64,000 bases of DNA. It comes from Cordia subcordata. Lineage: Eukaryota; Streptophyta; Magnoliopsida; Boraginales; Cordiaceae. Under the pieces are notes generated by a model, which saw nothing but the letters and a program-made list of their open reading frames with translations, made no database searches and was not told where the DNA came from. The DNA is taken from assembly GCA_028554755.1 (NCBI GenBank), contig JAPTOF010000016.1, forward strand, positions 7,105,001-7,169,000, written 5' to 3'. The position numbers were made by a program, and so were the translations under genes. How positions within the stretch are numbered: the first letter of the stretch is position 1; every line of letters starts with the position of its first letter. Of the stretch, positions 47,928 through 60,300 are shown piece by piece.

Positions 47928-48084
47928 TGTAACGACCCAGGCCCAGCTACTGGCCTGCCACCACATTTGAGTCTAACCAACTGGCCCAAAATGTTTAAGC
48001 CAGTGATGACAGTAGTAGTGAACCCAAGTCATTATAAAGTGCACACAAATCTTACACAGAACCGATGTAGGATAGGGCGTTACA
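47928..48084 (-). repeat. 5' LTR of the gypsy element
   Basis: The 157-bp partner of 42669-42825, followed outside by the target duplication TAATC. Confidence 0.9.
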
Positions 48085-48955
48085 TAATCAAAGACAGCAA
48101 ACATAAGAAATCACCTAACATACAATGAAACCTTCAAGAATAAAAACAAATTCAAAAGATAATACATATCAAACCCCAATTGATGGAACTTCTGAAGCAA
48201 AAATTTTCTCTAGGATCAATAGTGAAAAAATTACCAATCAAAAGCAAATATTCTCTCATCCTTTTGCTGTTGCTTCTTTATGGTGCAACTTTGGCCTTCC
48301 ATCACTCCTCTCATGCTTTTGTTGTTGCTTCTTTATAGCCATGGTGGTATTCATATTCTCAAGCTTTACCATCTCTAATAGAGTTGAGGTTCTTGAAGAG
48401 CTTATAATCATCATCTCATCCAACCAAAGAAAGACAAAGAAAAGGAAAAATCGTAGGCTCAAGATTGAGGCATATCATTCATTCGTTATCCTCATCATCA
48501 TCATTCATTTGTTCATTGATGATCATTATCATCCCTTATGAGCTATCTTTAATAGCTTCTATTATCTAGCCATGTTTGATGCAAAAGATCATGAAAAAGC
48601 TTAAGAATGAGACAACACAGAGTGAAAAATGGGCTTCGATTTAGGGATTTGGTATGGCATTCAATTTAGGGATTTGGTGTGGCATCCGATTGAGGGCTTT
48701 GGTGTGATTTAAGGATTTTATGAAAGATGTTTGCAAATCGGGAATTTTGACTGGTAGGTTTAATATATATGAAGGGTATTTAAGTCATTTCGTAATTTTT
48801 GTTAAAAAATTTAAATGATGTAATCAAAGGGGGCATGTATGCCATATTTTAAATGAGTACAGGGAGATCTGGTGCCTATTTAAAAAAAAATAAAGGGCTA
48901 ATTTATATTTATGACAAACTATAGGAGGGTTCGGTACCATTTACCCTTAAAAGTA

Positions 48956-51389
48956 AATAGATTAATGCAACAATGTGATAGATTAAGTTCTAAACCATGA
49001 GAAAATTTTCAGTTAATCAAGATTTAACACCTCTCAAAAACTAATATCAATCTTGAATTATCAAAAGATTTACTTTAACTTATCGGAAGCTATTATTTTG
49101 CACTAGAGGTTAATGGTTGGAATCGAGAAGGTTATGATTCTATTTCGCCTAACTATGATATTTTAGTTATTGAGCTATAGGACTTTATTATTTGAACTTT
49201 TGTGAAAATCTATCGGTTTCCCCCCTTTTTCATTTTATTGTAATAACTTCATTTATTTAAGGATAAGTGTCATGTAGACTCGAGTAAGGTGATGATGTAT
49301 AACAAATAAACTTTGGTCTCAATTTTTGGAAACTCAAAAATATTTTTTATGAATTTAAAAATTAAAATTAACCTATTTAGTCCATTTTAAAAGAGTTTTT
49401 ACATAAAAACTAAAGTTGAAAAGAAAAAAACTGAAAAACCAAAAACTCCAATTAGAGCTTTTTGAAAAAAGTTTTAAAAAGCTATTTTTAAATTCTGTCA
49501 AAGATTATTTCTTCTTCTTTATCACAAATACTACTTTATAATTTTAAAATTTCAATATTACCTTTAAAATAATTAAAACCTCAACTCCTAAAATACCAAG
49601 CTAAACAATCAGCAGTTTTACTTTTAACCAACACTTTACTACTAAGAAGAGGTCTACAGTTCAACTGCTAAATTATTATAATTAGGTCAAATAAAACCTA
49701 AGGTCAGACTCTCTTGTTAGAAGTTTATAAACCCCGCAGTTTATACATCGTCCACAAGTTCTTGATTGATCATTTGATTAAAATCTTTTCATACTAAACA
49801 TTGTAATTAGTGTAAATAGGGTTACCCTTCATACTCGATTCGAACATCCCCAATTTTAAGCATCAAATGGATGGAGCATGTTTAGATTTTTACTTGGGTG
49901 GTCAAACCGGTCGGCCGAGTTGAAGTGTTTTCCATGTAAATAATAAGACACCTACCAGCATGAAGCGTAAACATCAGTTTAAATCTACGTGGCCCAGCAA
50001 TAATTATAGCAAACAGGACGACCACACATTCATTCACACACACACACCGTCATTCGCACACACACCTATCCCGGCTGCTGCTTTTTTTGGCCCTTCATCT
50101 CTGCTCCCATTGGGCATTGGCACGTACGTCATTTCCTTTTTCTTTATCGGTCTTTGTGTTGATTCTTTCGTGAAAAATATTTTTAGTGATAGTTTTATAA
50201 TATGTGTATATATATACATATATATATGTATGTATAAATAATTTCATTAGATTTTTTAATTATTAATATTTCTTTTTTTTTGCAACGAAGAAAATTCAAC
50301 TTGTGAAGTTTGACCACCAGAACAACTAACGTAACCTGATCACCAATTGACAAATTTTAAATGTATAGCACTTTTCCTACATTTAGCACTAAGTTAAGTT
50401 AAAAGTACTTACGTAAAACAAGAAATTGGGATCGAACTTGCGTTGTGAACCGCGTTGAACCTCAACTTTAATTGCTGGGAGTAGACATAACTATTAATAT
50501 AATAATTTCAGCTGCTATGACCTTTTTTTTTGCGTGAACTATTTACCGTAAGTTTATTTAGACATGTGCCAAGAGATGTACATATCTGCAGATTTCAATT
50601 TTGTATTTTTTTTCCAGACACTAAATTTGACTTCAGAGAACTTTTTGCTGTAAATGTAGACCATATTATATATGTACATATTGTGTGCATTATGTGTCTG
50701 CTACACGTTGGTGTATATATTTGTTGTGTGTATTATACCATGCGTGCATTAGTTAATTTTTGCAATCCCCCCCCCCCCCCCCCAAAAAAAGGGAAATAAA
50801 AACGTGCAAGTTTATATATGTGTAAAAACACAAACGCAATTACATTTGATGCGCTTGTTTCCATTATTTCACATATGATAAATGGTTCAATGCATTTTAT
50901 CCTCTTTTTCATCATCTAGTTATAAATAACTATGAGAAAAATCTTATTTTATTTTGTTTAAGTTAAGCATTCAAATTAATAATACTTAAAAAATTTACCG
51001 TTACCCAATTAAATAATATTACATTAATAAAACATTATAAAATCTAACGTATGATGTAAGATGAAATAACATTCTTGGTGCCCGCACGTTACCTTTAGGC
51101 CTCTTCTTCCAAAAGTAAACTCTGCTGACGCTTCCAAATCATTAGTCTATTGTGTCACTTTGATAAATTAGATTTCGTAACCCACAAGTGCACCATTTTA
51201 ATTAGTAGATTCTCAATGATGCAAAATGCTGAAAAATGCTTCACATTTTAAAGTAAAAGTGGTGGTTGCTTTTCGTGCAGGCCGTGGGTGCCACAGATTT
51301 CGGACTAACATCATGTGTTTAGTGGTTTGAAACCTTTTCGTACTTTTGTTATGCCCCACATCATTTGAGAAGTGATTTGATAATTTATT
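48956..51389. other. gene-free stretch right of the nested transposons
   Basis: No gene is recognised. A run of 17 C followed by seven A lies at 50767-50790. (CA)n and (TA)n tracts lie near 50034-50070 and 50205-50235. The segment 49900-50200 is less AT-rich and could hold an unrecognised promoter or exon, but its 93-codon frame (49960-50241) shows no domain. Confidence 0.4.
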
Positions 51390-52985
51390 TGTACGTCATT
51401 GGTGTAATAAATAATTTGGTTAATTATTTTAAGTTAGTTAATTTAAATATTTAAATAATTATTAGTTATAACTGTAATACTAGTCTTTCTTGTTGGTATG
51501 GGGGTTTGGGTTCGGAGGCATGAAAAAATGATACTTACACCTAGTCACCAGTGAAATGTTATGCGAGACAAACTACTACACCAAGTATTAAGTGCTGTGA
51601 AGGGCAAATTGTTACATCAAGTATGGAGGCATGAAAGAATGGTATCCAAAGCCAGTCACCAGCTAAGTGCTACGTGAGGCAAACTACCATACCAAGTGTG
51701 TGGTAGTGTTATGCCCTGACGAATTAGTTCTGCGACTTCGTTTATAAGTGAATGGCGTAAGTATATACTTATTTGGATTGGTCTTTTTCATGAAAAAGTA
51801 CTTTTTTTCCTTGAAAAAAGTATATTTTTTTTGTAATAATTATTTAAATTAGATTTCAAGTAAAGCTAAAACTCTGAAAAAAATCCTTTTATAGCTTTTT
51901 TCATAAGCCAAAATTTTTAACTTATCAAAAAATATTTTTTTTCAAAAATTTTAGAAAAAACCACTTTTGAGAAAAAGCCAATCCAATCGAGCTTTATAAC
52001 TAATAACTCGGAGGGATCATTTCTACACCTGTGTACAGTGGGAGCCACTTTATACAGGGCAAAGTTTACACCAAATGTACAGTGGAACCTTTTAAGTAGA
52101 ATCACTGTACGATTATGATTGTGTGCCGTCACAAGAATGTTTGGTCCTCAACTAAGGTAATTGTATTCCCACATTGGTTTGTGGTGTAATATGCCACTTG
52201 TTTATAAGTAGATAGCATGACTGTAATTAATAACTTATTAGTTATACAACACTAAGAGTTTGGACTTGGGAGTGTGAAAGAATAGTAAATTTAAACCCAG
52301 TCACTAGCTAAGTGTTATACGGAACAAATTGTTACACCAAGTGGGTGGTGTTGTGATAGTCTTGGAGGTGTGAAAGAATAGTATAATATTTAAACCCAAT
52401 CACTAGCTAAGTAATGTGTGGTAGGAACCACCTCTATTCAAGACAAAGAGTTATACTAAGTGACGGAACAAATTGTTACACCAAGTGGGTGGTGTTGTGA
52501 TAGTCTTGGAGGTGTGAAAGAATAGTATAATATTTAAACCCAATCACTAGCTAAGTGCTATACGGAACAAATTGTTACACCAAGTGCGTGGTGGTGTTGT
52601 GATAGTCTGCTTGGTTAATTGGTTGTGACTTTGTTTATAAGTAGTTGCGTGGGTAGATGTAGTATCTTGGATTGACCATTTGTACTATATCAAATGTGTG
52701 GTAGGAACCACCTCTATACAAGACAAAGAGTTATACTAAGTGTGCAGTGAAAGTTACCTATTGAGCTCATAGAAGCCACCTCTTGCGTGACCGTGATCGT
52801 GTGCTGGACGTCGGGTTCTCAACTGGGGGATGATTGAGATGTCCTACCTTGGTTTGTAGGGTGATATATAATTTGTTTATAAATGAATAATGTGAATAAG
52901 GTTAACAATTTTAGGCCAATTTAATTTAAGAATCTAAATAATTATTTGTTATACGTATAATACTAACTCGCTCGCAGACGGGATA
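51390..52985. repeat. cluster of diverged, partly tandem LTR-like repeats
   Basis: The same phrases recur several times. 'gtgtgaaagaatagta' with 'cccaRtcactagctaagt' lies near 52280, 52370 and 52510, with diverged forms near 51520 and 51630. 'gaacaaattgttacaccaag' plus 'tgggtggtgttgtgatagtc' lies near 52320, 52460 and 52565. 'gtggtaggaaccacctctat' plus 'caagacaaagagttatacta' lies near 52420 and 52695. 'ttggtttgtRgKgtRatat', then 'tgtttataaRtRRata' (52170 and 52850) looks like an LTR promoter region. A MITE (51767-51992) sits inside. It is probably a pile of partial copies of one short LTR element; no full unit with paired ends could be fixed. Confidence 0.6.
51767..51992. mobile_element. MITE of the 'GTTTGGATTGG' family
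   Basis: 'cttatttggattggtctttt' at the left and 'aaaaagccaatccaatcgagc' at the right are inverted ends around T/A runs with 'aaagtacttttt'. It has the clearest ends of this family besides 24474-24619. Confidence 0.65.
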
Positions 52986-53662
52986 ACTTTCCACTTGAAA
53001 CACCTAAAAAGATATGACGATCCCTTTCTTTGTTTCAAAAAATCAGAAACATTATCAGAGAGTAGACAAACAAGTTACGTATTAAAACCGAGCTTAATTT
53101 TACACGCGTGTTGAACGCACGACGCGTACAATATTTGATGTTTTGGTCATGAGTTGGTCACTATTATATTAGAGTACTTTAGCAGCCTTTCCATCAATAA
53201 TTGTAGTCCCTCTCTGACCATGTTTTGTGACATTTACCCCATTTCCTATTGTTCCTTCACATGTAATTCAAGGTCCTAGGCATAAAATTTTTTACCTGTT
53301 TTTCTTGGCTTAACATTCTCCATCACATAAAAGATATTTGTGTATTATAACTTATAAGTTGTTAGTATTAGATTATGGATAATATTTTAAGTCTTGACCA
53401 TTCTGAGCTCAAAAGCTAAGTCAGAAACAGTTTTGTGAAAAACCTTACAGCTCATGCAACCACTATGGACTTGAACTCAAGGCTCAAAAACCAAGTCAAA
53501 GATACTCTGCTCTGAATAATTTCTGGGCTCTCGAGTTCAAGTAAGTTGCTTTTCAAAAGTATCTTGTGAGCTGAGAAGTGAAAGTAATCTTGTTTCTGTA
53601 ATCTGCATAGTATATATATATGTATATGTATAGCTAGAGGGGAAGCTGAGAGGGGTTCAATC
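52986..53662. other. upstream region of the bHLH gene
   Basis: This is the presumed promoter and 5' leader. TATATATATATGTATATG at about 53611-53630 is the nearest TATA-like run, 30-50 bp before the ATG, so the true TATA may be further up. 'ggtcctaggcataaaatttt' near 53271 and GA-rich leader sequence are visible. No regulatory motif can be named with confidence. Confidence 0.4.
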
Positions 53663-56600
53663 ATGGCGACTGAATGTGAAATCCAAGAGGGTGTGGCAAA
53701 TAGCTTAAGACAGCAGCTTGCTTTGGCTCTTCGAGACATTCAATGGAGCTATGCTATCTTCTGGTCCATTTCCTCTACAAATTCCGGGTATGCAAAGTTA
53801 CACATTCTGCTTTTTTTTTGTGATTTTTTTTTCCTTTTTTTCCCCTACATTTTCAAAGTTAGCTCGCGGAATTGAGACTACTTTCCAGGAGTGATAATCT
53901 GAGATCAAATCGCATTGGGAGCCGGGGAAAGGGGAAAGGGGAAAAGGGCAAAGAAGAGACTCTGATACAGTAGTATAGTTCCATAGGGAGTTAGTCAAAC
54001 TGAAAGGTATAATCTTTACTAAATTGAATTTCAAGAAAATGTTGAAGGAAGATTAGTAGTGCACCTGAAATTTGGTTTCTTTAATCTTTTTCCTTAATTG
54101 GAAATTTGGTTTCTTCAATGTTTTTCCTTAATTGGCTTTTCTTGTTACCAGTATATGTTCTAGACAAGTCAACGTTTAAGCATTGCATCTGATCCCATGT
54201 ACTATGAGGATTTTGAAAGAAGTCATTATGGAAAGAAAAATTAGTTAATCATCAGGATAACCAGTCTTTTAGCTTAGTTGCTGATTGTTCTGGCCATAAA
54301 ATCTATTTGCAAGGGACAAAATTTTTCTTTTTCTTTTCTTTTCTTTTTTTTAATAAGCATTCATGTGGGGATATGTATTTCCAAGACTATTGGAATGGGT
54401 TGATGGGTACTACAATGGAGATATCAAGACAAGGAAAACAGTACAGACATCAGAAGTGAATGCTGACCAGATGGGGTTACAAAGAAGTGAGGAACTGAGA
54501 GAACTTTACGAGTCCCTCTTGGGAGGTGAGGCCAACCCAAAGGCTCGAAGGCCTTCGGCTGCATTATCCCCTGAAGACCTCACTGATATGGAGTGGTATT
54601 ACTTGGTTTGCATGTCATTCACATTCAGCATTGGCCAAGGGTACACCCTCTCTTTTATTCTTATTTCTCTAAGATTAATTCTCTTCATGTTACATGTTTT
54701 TCCGAGTTGGATTTCGTTGTTGCTGGGGAAGCAAATCTAATGAATGGATAATGGCCTGAACCTGACTAATTATTGTTACCGGAAGTTATGAAGGCACACT
54801 TCTGTTGTCACTTCTGCCAAACCATACTGAATTTCCAATATGAAGCACCCCTTGGCATTGGTACAGATTTTGGCCAACAGAGGAATGGAATTATTTATCT
54901 TCTTAAAGTAGGACTTAGTTGACAAAGTATCCTCCAAGTCTCAGCCTCCTTTCTATTCTTTTCACAAAGTATTCTTTGAGTCTTAGTGTCTTTTCTATGA
55001 GTCTATTCAAAAGTTGAAGTTTGCTGACTGTGCGCCCATTTTGTCAGTGTTGAGGTCACTAAGAAATGGATACTCTGCCATTAACACACCATTAGTTGCT
55101 TTCTCATTATTTTGGACATAAGTAGTCATGTTGATTTCTTCTAGTTTTGCCGAATAATGTACAGCTTACCAGGAAGGGCACTATCGAAGAATCAAACAAT
55201 TTGGTTATGTAATGCTCACCAGGCAGAGAGCAAAACGTTTAGTCGCTCTTTGCTCGCAAAGGTAATTAGATTTGAGTTCAGCAAACCTCATTTCTGTTAA
55301 ACATTATCTCCAGGATCTGACTTATATGTTCTCTCTGTTTTTGTTTTTACATTGCCTTCACAGAGTGCATCTATTCAGGTATTATTCTTTATTACCCAAC
55401 CTTTAAGTTGTACTGTAAATTTGCTCAATATGAAAGTCTTCTGTTTTGGACTTACTATTTAGTTCTTAAGTTTGAGGAAGGTATGCTATTCTACAGCAAA
55501 GACTCTAAGCCAATGCCCTAAAAAATAGAAACTGTATTTTATGAACTTTTAGCCAGTGGAAGTATCTCACATGTGATACATATTTTGTCTTCGATGTGCA
55601 GACTGTAGTATGCTTTCCATGTTTAGGAGGTGTAATTGAGCTTGGAGCAACGGAGCTGGTAAGCCATCGTCAATCTGGTTCTTGGCTTTCACCATATACA
55701 ATTTTCCCCTTTTTTTTTTTTAATAGTATTTGATTGCTATGATATGTTTTATAAAGGTTTTAGAAGACCTCAACCTCGTTCAGCATGTAAAAGCATCATT
55801 CTTGGAGATTCCTTATCCAACTTTTCCTGAAATTCCCAGTTTTCTCTGTGATAATGCAAGAAATGACCAAGGTAGTGCAATATTTGACCATGACATGGCT
55901 GAAACTGATCTAAATCCACTTGTAGAAGGTGAAGAAGTAATAATTTGCTCGGCCAACAATAGTTCAAATGGTTTTGGAGCCAATCAAGTGGTAGCAGATC
56001 CTTGCATGGTTGAAGGCATAAATAAAGAAGCTTGCCAAGTGAAAAGCTGGCATTTTATGGATGAAGAAATCAGTAACTATGTTAATAATTCTGTGAACTC
56101 TAGTGACTCTATATCAGAATCCTATGCAACCCCTAAAAAGAAATCCCTTCTTTCAAGTGGAGAAAAGTTACACAATGACAGTCTACATGACATCCAAGAG
56201 TGTAATCAGAAGGAAATCAATTCTTCCAATCCCCCATCGGAGGATGTGCACTATCAAAGTGTTTTATCAACCCTATTAAAGAGCTCTCACCAGTTGATCC
56301 TGGGACCATACTTCAGAAATGGTAAAAGAGAGTCGAGCTTTATAAGTTGGAAGAAAGAAGCATCATTGAGTTTTCACGTGCCACAAAGTGGAACTCCACA
56401 AAGATTACTGAAGAAAGCACTTTTTGAAGTTCCTAAACTGCACATTGGTTCCTTGACCGAGCCTAGGAAAGATAACGGTAAAAGTGAGAGCATTTCAGAA
56501 CAGGAAGTTAATGAAATGGATAAGAACCATGTCTTTTCAGAAAGGAGGAGAAGGGAAAAAATGAACGAAAGATTTATGATCCTCAGTTCAATGGTGCCAA

Positions 56601-57356
56601 CTAATGGCAAGGTAAACCCTTCACAGTTAAGCTGTTCTTTGAATGATGAATGATAAAGAAGTCTCTTTGCTTTGTTTCTGCAGGCTGACAAGTTAACGAT
56701 ACTTGATGAAACTATAAAGTACCTTAAAGAGCTGGAGAGAAGGTTACAAGAGCTTGAATCTTGCAAGGAGCTTGTACCAAAAACAAGGGCACCTCGTGAT
56801 GCTGTAGAGAGGACCTCTGATAATTATGGGACTACCAAAAGAGGCATCAGGAAGAAACCAAAATCGAAAAAGAGAAAAGCTTGTGATGTAGATAATATGG
56901 AACCTGTTAATGACAAGAGGGTATTGGGAGATAGTTCAACTAATGATGTAACTGTCAATGTAGTTGATAAAGACATTTGTATCGAGATGAGTTTTCCTTG
57001 GAGGGATGGTGTGTTGCTTGAGATCATGGAGGTGATGAGCAATCTTCAGTTGGATTCTACTTCCATTCAATCAACAAATAACGAGGGAATTCTCTCTGTC
57101 ACCATCAAATCCAAGGTTTGACAATATAGGGATAGAACTTCTCATGTTGTATCGCTTAACTAGTACTGCTTAATCTAACAATGTGATTTAGATGTATAAC
57201 TATCAAGTACTTCTACCAACTGATTTCTATTTTTTCTGATACTGTCATAGCTTCTATTAATTGTCATTCATATGTGAATTGCAGTTAAAAGGATCAAAGG
57301 TCCCGTCAGCAGGAGTGACCAGGGAAGCATTTCAGAGAGTCATCAAGAAGTGTTGA
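53663..57356 (+). CDS. subgroup IIIf bHLH transcription factor (DELILA/JAF13/GL3-like)
   Basis: Eight exons: 53663-53787, 54386-54640, 55165-55261, 55364-55378, 55602-55658, 55757-56611, 56684-57115 and 57285-57356, giving 635 residues. The N-terminal MYB-interacting region (1 to about 185) reads ALRDIQWSYAIFWSISS, LLEWVDGYYNGDIKTRKT, ALSPEDLTDMEWYYLVCMSF and SLLAKSASIQTVVCFPCLGG. An acidic middle part includes VHYQSVLSTLLKSSHQLILG. The basic region (440-456) NHVFSERRRREKMNERF keeps the H-E-R E-box contacts. The HLH runs to about 495 and an ACT-like C-terminal domain spans about 560-635. Relatives join R2R3-MYB and WD40 proteins to switch on anthocyanin or proanthocyanidin genes or trichome and root-hair fate in the nucleus. 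Which role applies here cannot be told. The GL3/DELILA clade is favoured over TT8. The short final exon is needed because exon 7 otherwise runs into a stop. Confidence 0.9.
54056..54137. repeat. short tandem duplication in bHLH intron 1
   Basis: 'gaaatttggtttctttaatc' + 'tttttccttaattgg' is repeated once immediately (about 54067-54102 and 54103-54137) with two changes. Intronic. Confidence 0.8.
55364..55378 (+). other. 15-base microexon of the bHLH gene (Ser-Ala-Ser-Ile-Gln)
   Basis: AGTGCATCTATTCAG is flanked by 'ttcacag' and 'gtatta'. It is phase 0 on both sides and supplies the five residues SASIQ that related IIIf bHLH proteins have between LLAK and TVVCFP. The next acceptor (55601) continues with TVVCFP, so the microexon must be spliced in to restore the family sequence. 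Automated gene finders often miss exons this short. Confidence 0.85.
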
Positions 57357-60300
57357 AGGTCACCTTCATTTCAACTCCATATGTAAAATCTTGTATGTAT
57401 TAGTGCTTTCTTTATATATTCCCTGCCTGGTTCTGGATGCTACAGTCAAATAGGGGAAGTATTTTGCTGGATATATATTCTTAATGCAGTCACACAAGTA
57501 GCACAGATTGCTTCCATAATGACACGATAAGTGGTAGAAAATAACTTCCATTAATTATGACGAAGTACGTCAAGGGACTTGCTAGCTATAGTATATCTTG
57601 CTAGTGATTCCAGTCACCGCATAAGCTTTATGTCCAAACTTTCGCAAAATTTTGAAAAAGCTGCAAAACATGTTGAAGAAAATTTAGGGAGCTTGCTTCT
57701 GTGTCTAGCATTGGAATTGTGAAAGAGAGTAAAAGGGAAACAAATATGACATCAATAAAGGGTATAAATCTTTAATACTGGGGAGGTTTCAATAATTTGT
57801 GAGGGTGGTACATTTCATATTTGGAGATGTAACAAATCTCAGCAGGTAAATCATATGAAAGAGAAAAAGAGAAATATAATTTCTAGCCAGGGGAAAACTT
57901 CCAAATGGTTGTTCTTGGCTTTAACTGTTGCGATACTACCACATGTTATTGATTTGTCTTGTGATGCTATATTCAGACATATGAATGTTGTTTGCTACTA
58001 ATACCATTTTGAGAACCTACAAATTACGCTTGCCATGTTGTGTTTTGGTATATATTATTACTAATAGGTTGTGATGGTAACACGTGTTATTTTAGTTCAG
58101 CTTACATCAATCTCTTGGGGTCTATGAGGCTTTTCCAACTAGAAAATGGAGATCAACCTAATTGCTGTCTCCTAATTAGGTACACATGATGTTACTAAGG
58201 TAAGAATGTGAAAGCAATAATGGGTGTATGAGAAATGAATAAAAATGTGCAATTGCTTTGAGATGACCATGCAAGTTATGTCTAGCGCATCGCCTTTAAG
58301 CGAGAGGGAGCAGGGCCCACAGTGCGCGTTTATAAGCCCCCACTCATTTATTTACAATCTACATCTAGTGAAGAATATTTTTCAGCCTGAGGTAACCTTA
58401 GACCAAGTCGAGTTACTTGTAAAAGTATCTTACGCTTTACCAATCCGATGGTGTGGGTAGGTGCAGTGGTTGAAGTTTGACTACAAGAAAATTCTTGTGG
58501 AGAAAATGTTGGAAGCATTACCATTGCAGCCTTTTTGTGATGTTATCAGATACCATTTGGTGTTCAATTTACACTGTTATTGTTGTCGCGTATTTTTGTT
58601 TTTTAACCTGTGTTGGATTAGGAGTATCAATAATTAGATTTACAGCCGTATCATGCACGTGCGTTTAATACTATACCAACATATAGGGCCTACTAATTGT
58701 GTCACAGGCAAAAATGCCAAATGAGATCATTTCCTCCCGTTTGGAATTATGCAGGTTTTGCTACACACACAAGATTACTCTTGGCTCCACCAAATCTGGT
58801 GGATTTCTTGAAAAAGGAAATGAAAAGGACCAATTAATCATCCCACTTCTTCACAAGCATCAAAAGTGGAGGCAAAAAAAAAAAAAAAAAAATAGACCAC
58901 ACTTCCTTTTCTTAAAAATAGACAACACTTCCTTTTCTTTCTCTCTCTCTCTCTCTCTCCATGTGCTGAAAAAGATGACATGACAACACGAAACAAAGTG
59001 TAGTATGGTGATCCAGATTCAACGTTTAAATCTCTTTCCCCAAGCTCTATGCTTTGATGCCATGAAAAAGATTCCTGGCCGCTTTAAGAGTGAGGGCAAC
59101 CACCCAAAAAAAGAAAAAGAAAAAGAAAAATCCATATATTCCCTTCACAAGTACATCTTTGATAGGTTATACGAGATCTAATGATTATAAACTACTAAAG
59201 ATCATTGTCAATTTATAAATGTTAATTTTCGGCCGAACATTATATAGAGTAGTTATAATGTTGTGATAACGATCCATTTATGATGAAATTGTTAGAACAT
59301 CTAATTTTTTGCTTAATCTTTGATATGGACCTTAAGAGATCCATGAAGATGATTCAATATTCTTCATCAAGCCGTTCCTTTGAAAGTCATCCCAAAAAAA
59401 AAATACACTATTTAAATGCACGATAAATTTGCCAATCTATCGTGCCCATCAGTAAGAAGGATGTTACAGAATCAAATCAAAATCAAATTAAATTTATCCT
59501 TATTTGGTAGGATTAATTATATAGATCTAACCGCACCATTTATTCTAGTGAGCAGAATGTTACAATGTGAGGACGACAACTGAGTATATAATTAATTGCA
59601 CATACTTCTGCGCTAACCAGCAAATATTTTAGACATGAAAAACGCTAATTATAAGCCAGCTTTCTCAAACTGCCCCCCTTGTCTTCAGCCTTCCCGCATT
59701 TCAGACAAATTTAAGTGAAGAAATGTGTTCCCATATCCTTGACTCACATTGCCATGATTCCGTCAAGTGCAAATATTCAATTTTTCATCTACAACGGAGA
59801 GAAATAGAAGCAGAATGTGATAGAAAGATTGTTCAGCCCAATACACAAGACTAGTAGCAAGACGAAAATTGTATCCTGCAGATTATGTAGATCAAACTTA
59901 TAGTTAAGAGAATCTAGAGCTTTGCAGGCTGCTCGGCGACATCTTGGGGAGAGACAGAGCACCAAAATGTCGGTAAGCACCAAGATCCAGCCAAGTTAAG
60001 ATGCCAGCCACATTGCGAATTCACTGTCCGGGTCTCCAGGGGGCCAGGAGACTGATTATGCAACTTAGCTTTCTCCTTGTGGTTTCTGGGGCTGGATAAT
60101 TCACCATCCTCAAATACTTGTGGGACTAATGGTAACTCTAAACTATATGTTAGTATATAAAGCTCACGCATCGAATGTTAAACATCAGATCATGAAGAAC
60201 ATCTGAGACAAATACACCACAAGGATGAAGAAGAAAGAAAAGGACATAAATTTGAGTACATTTGTGACCTTCAAAGGAGAAAACAAGAGGTAGCTTGAGA

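Larger units (their letters stand above)
42669..48084 (-). mobile_element. Ty3/gypsy LTR retrotransposon, integrase lost, nested in the MULE
   Basis: Two 157-bp LTRs (42669-42825 and 47928-48084) start TGTAACG and end CGTTACA. TAATC flanks the element perfectly at 42664-42668 and 48085-48089. On the minus strand, TGGTATCAGAGCCAGG (initiator Met-tRNA primer site) lies two bases inside the 5' LTR, and TAAGGGAGGGAGTT precedes the 3' LTR. Gag, zinc knuckles, protease, RT and RNase H follow in gypsy order, with stops and frame changes. Integrase is absent: after RNase H only about 250 bp remain before an LTR-like block. By eye the LTRs differ at about 16 of 157 positions, nearly all transitions, so the insertion is old and was probably methylated. 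Confidence 0.9.
42383..48946. mobile_element. Mutator-like (MULE) element interrupted by a gypsy retrotransposon
   Basis: The left end GGGTGAATGCACCGTATTTT and the inverted right end GGGTAAATGGTACCGAACCC begin imperfect terminal repeats that continue for about 80 bp ('tttgYcataaataYaaattaRYYcYttatt'). TTAAAAGTA flanks the element perfectly at 42374-42382 and 48947-48955; a 9-bp target duplication is diagnostic of Mutator elements. Removing the nested gypsy element (42669-48084) leaves roughly 1.14 kb. No transposase is visible, so it is non-autonomous. The non-terminal part (about 48090-48700) has CAT-rich sequence that I could not assign to a captured gene. Confidence 0.8.

Noticed and set aside
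48125..48541. 138-codon frame right of the gypsy element, possible captured gene in the MULE
   Set aside because: Composition is low-complexity (Ile/His/Ser runs from CAT repeats) and no family is recognised; kept only as a question in the MULE finding.
49960..50241. 93-codon frame with His/Thr repeats
   Set aside because: It is largely a translated (CA)n tract and has no recognised domain.
56672..57121. bHLH gene ending at the stop just after GTTTGA (57116-57121)
   Set aside because: The stop lies in the intron after donor GTTTGA. The exon at 57285-57356 supplies the conserved C-terminal tail.
59914..60171. 85-codon minus-strand frame downstream of GMP synthase
   Set aside because: No domain, no identifiable splice partners; may be UTR or chance.
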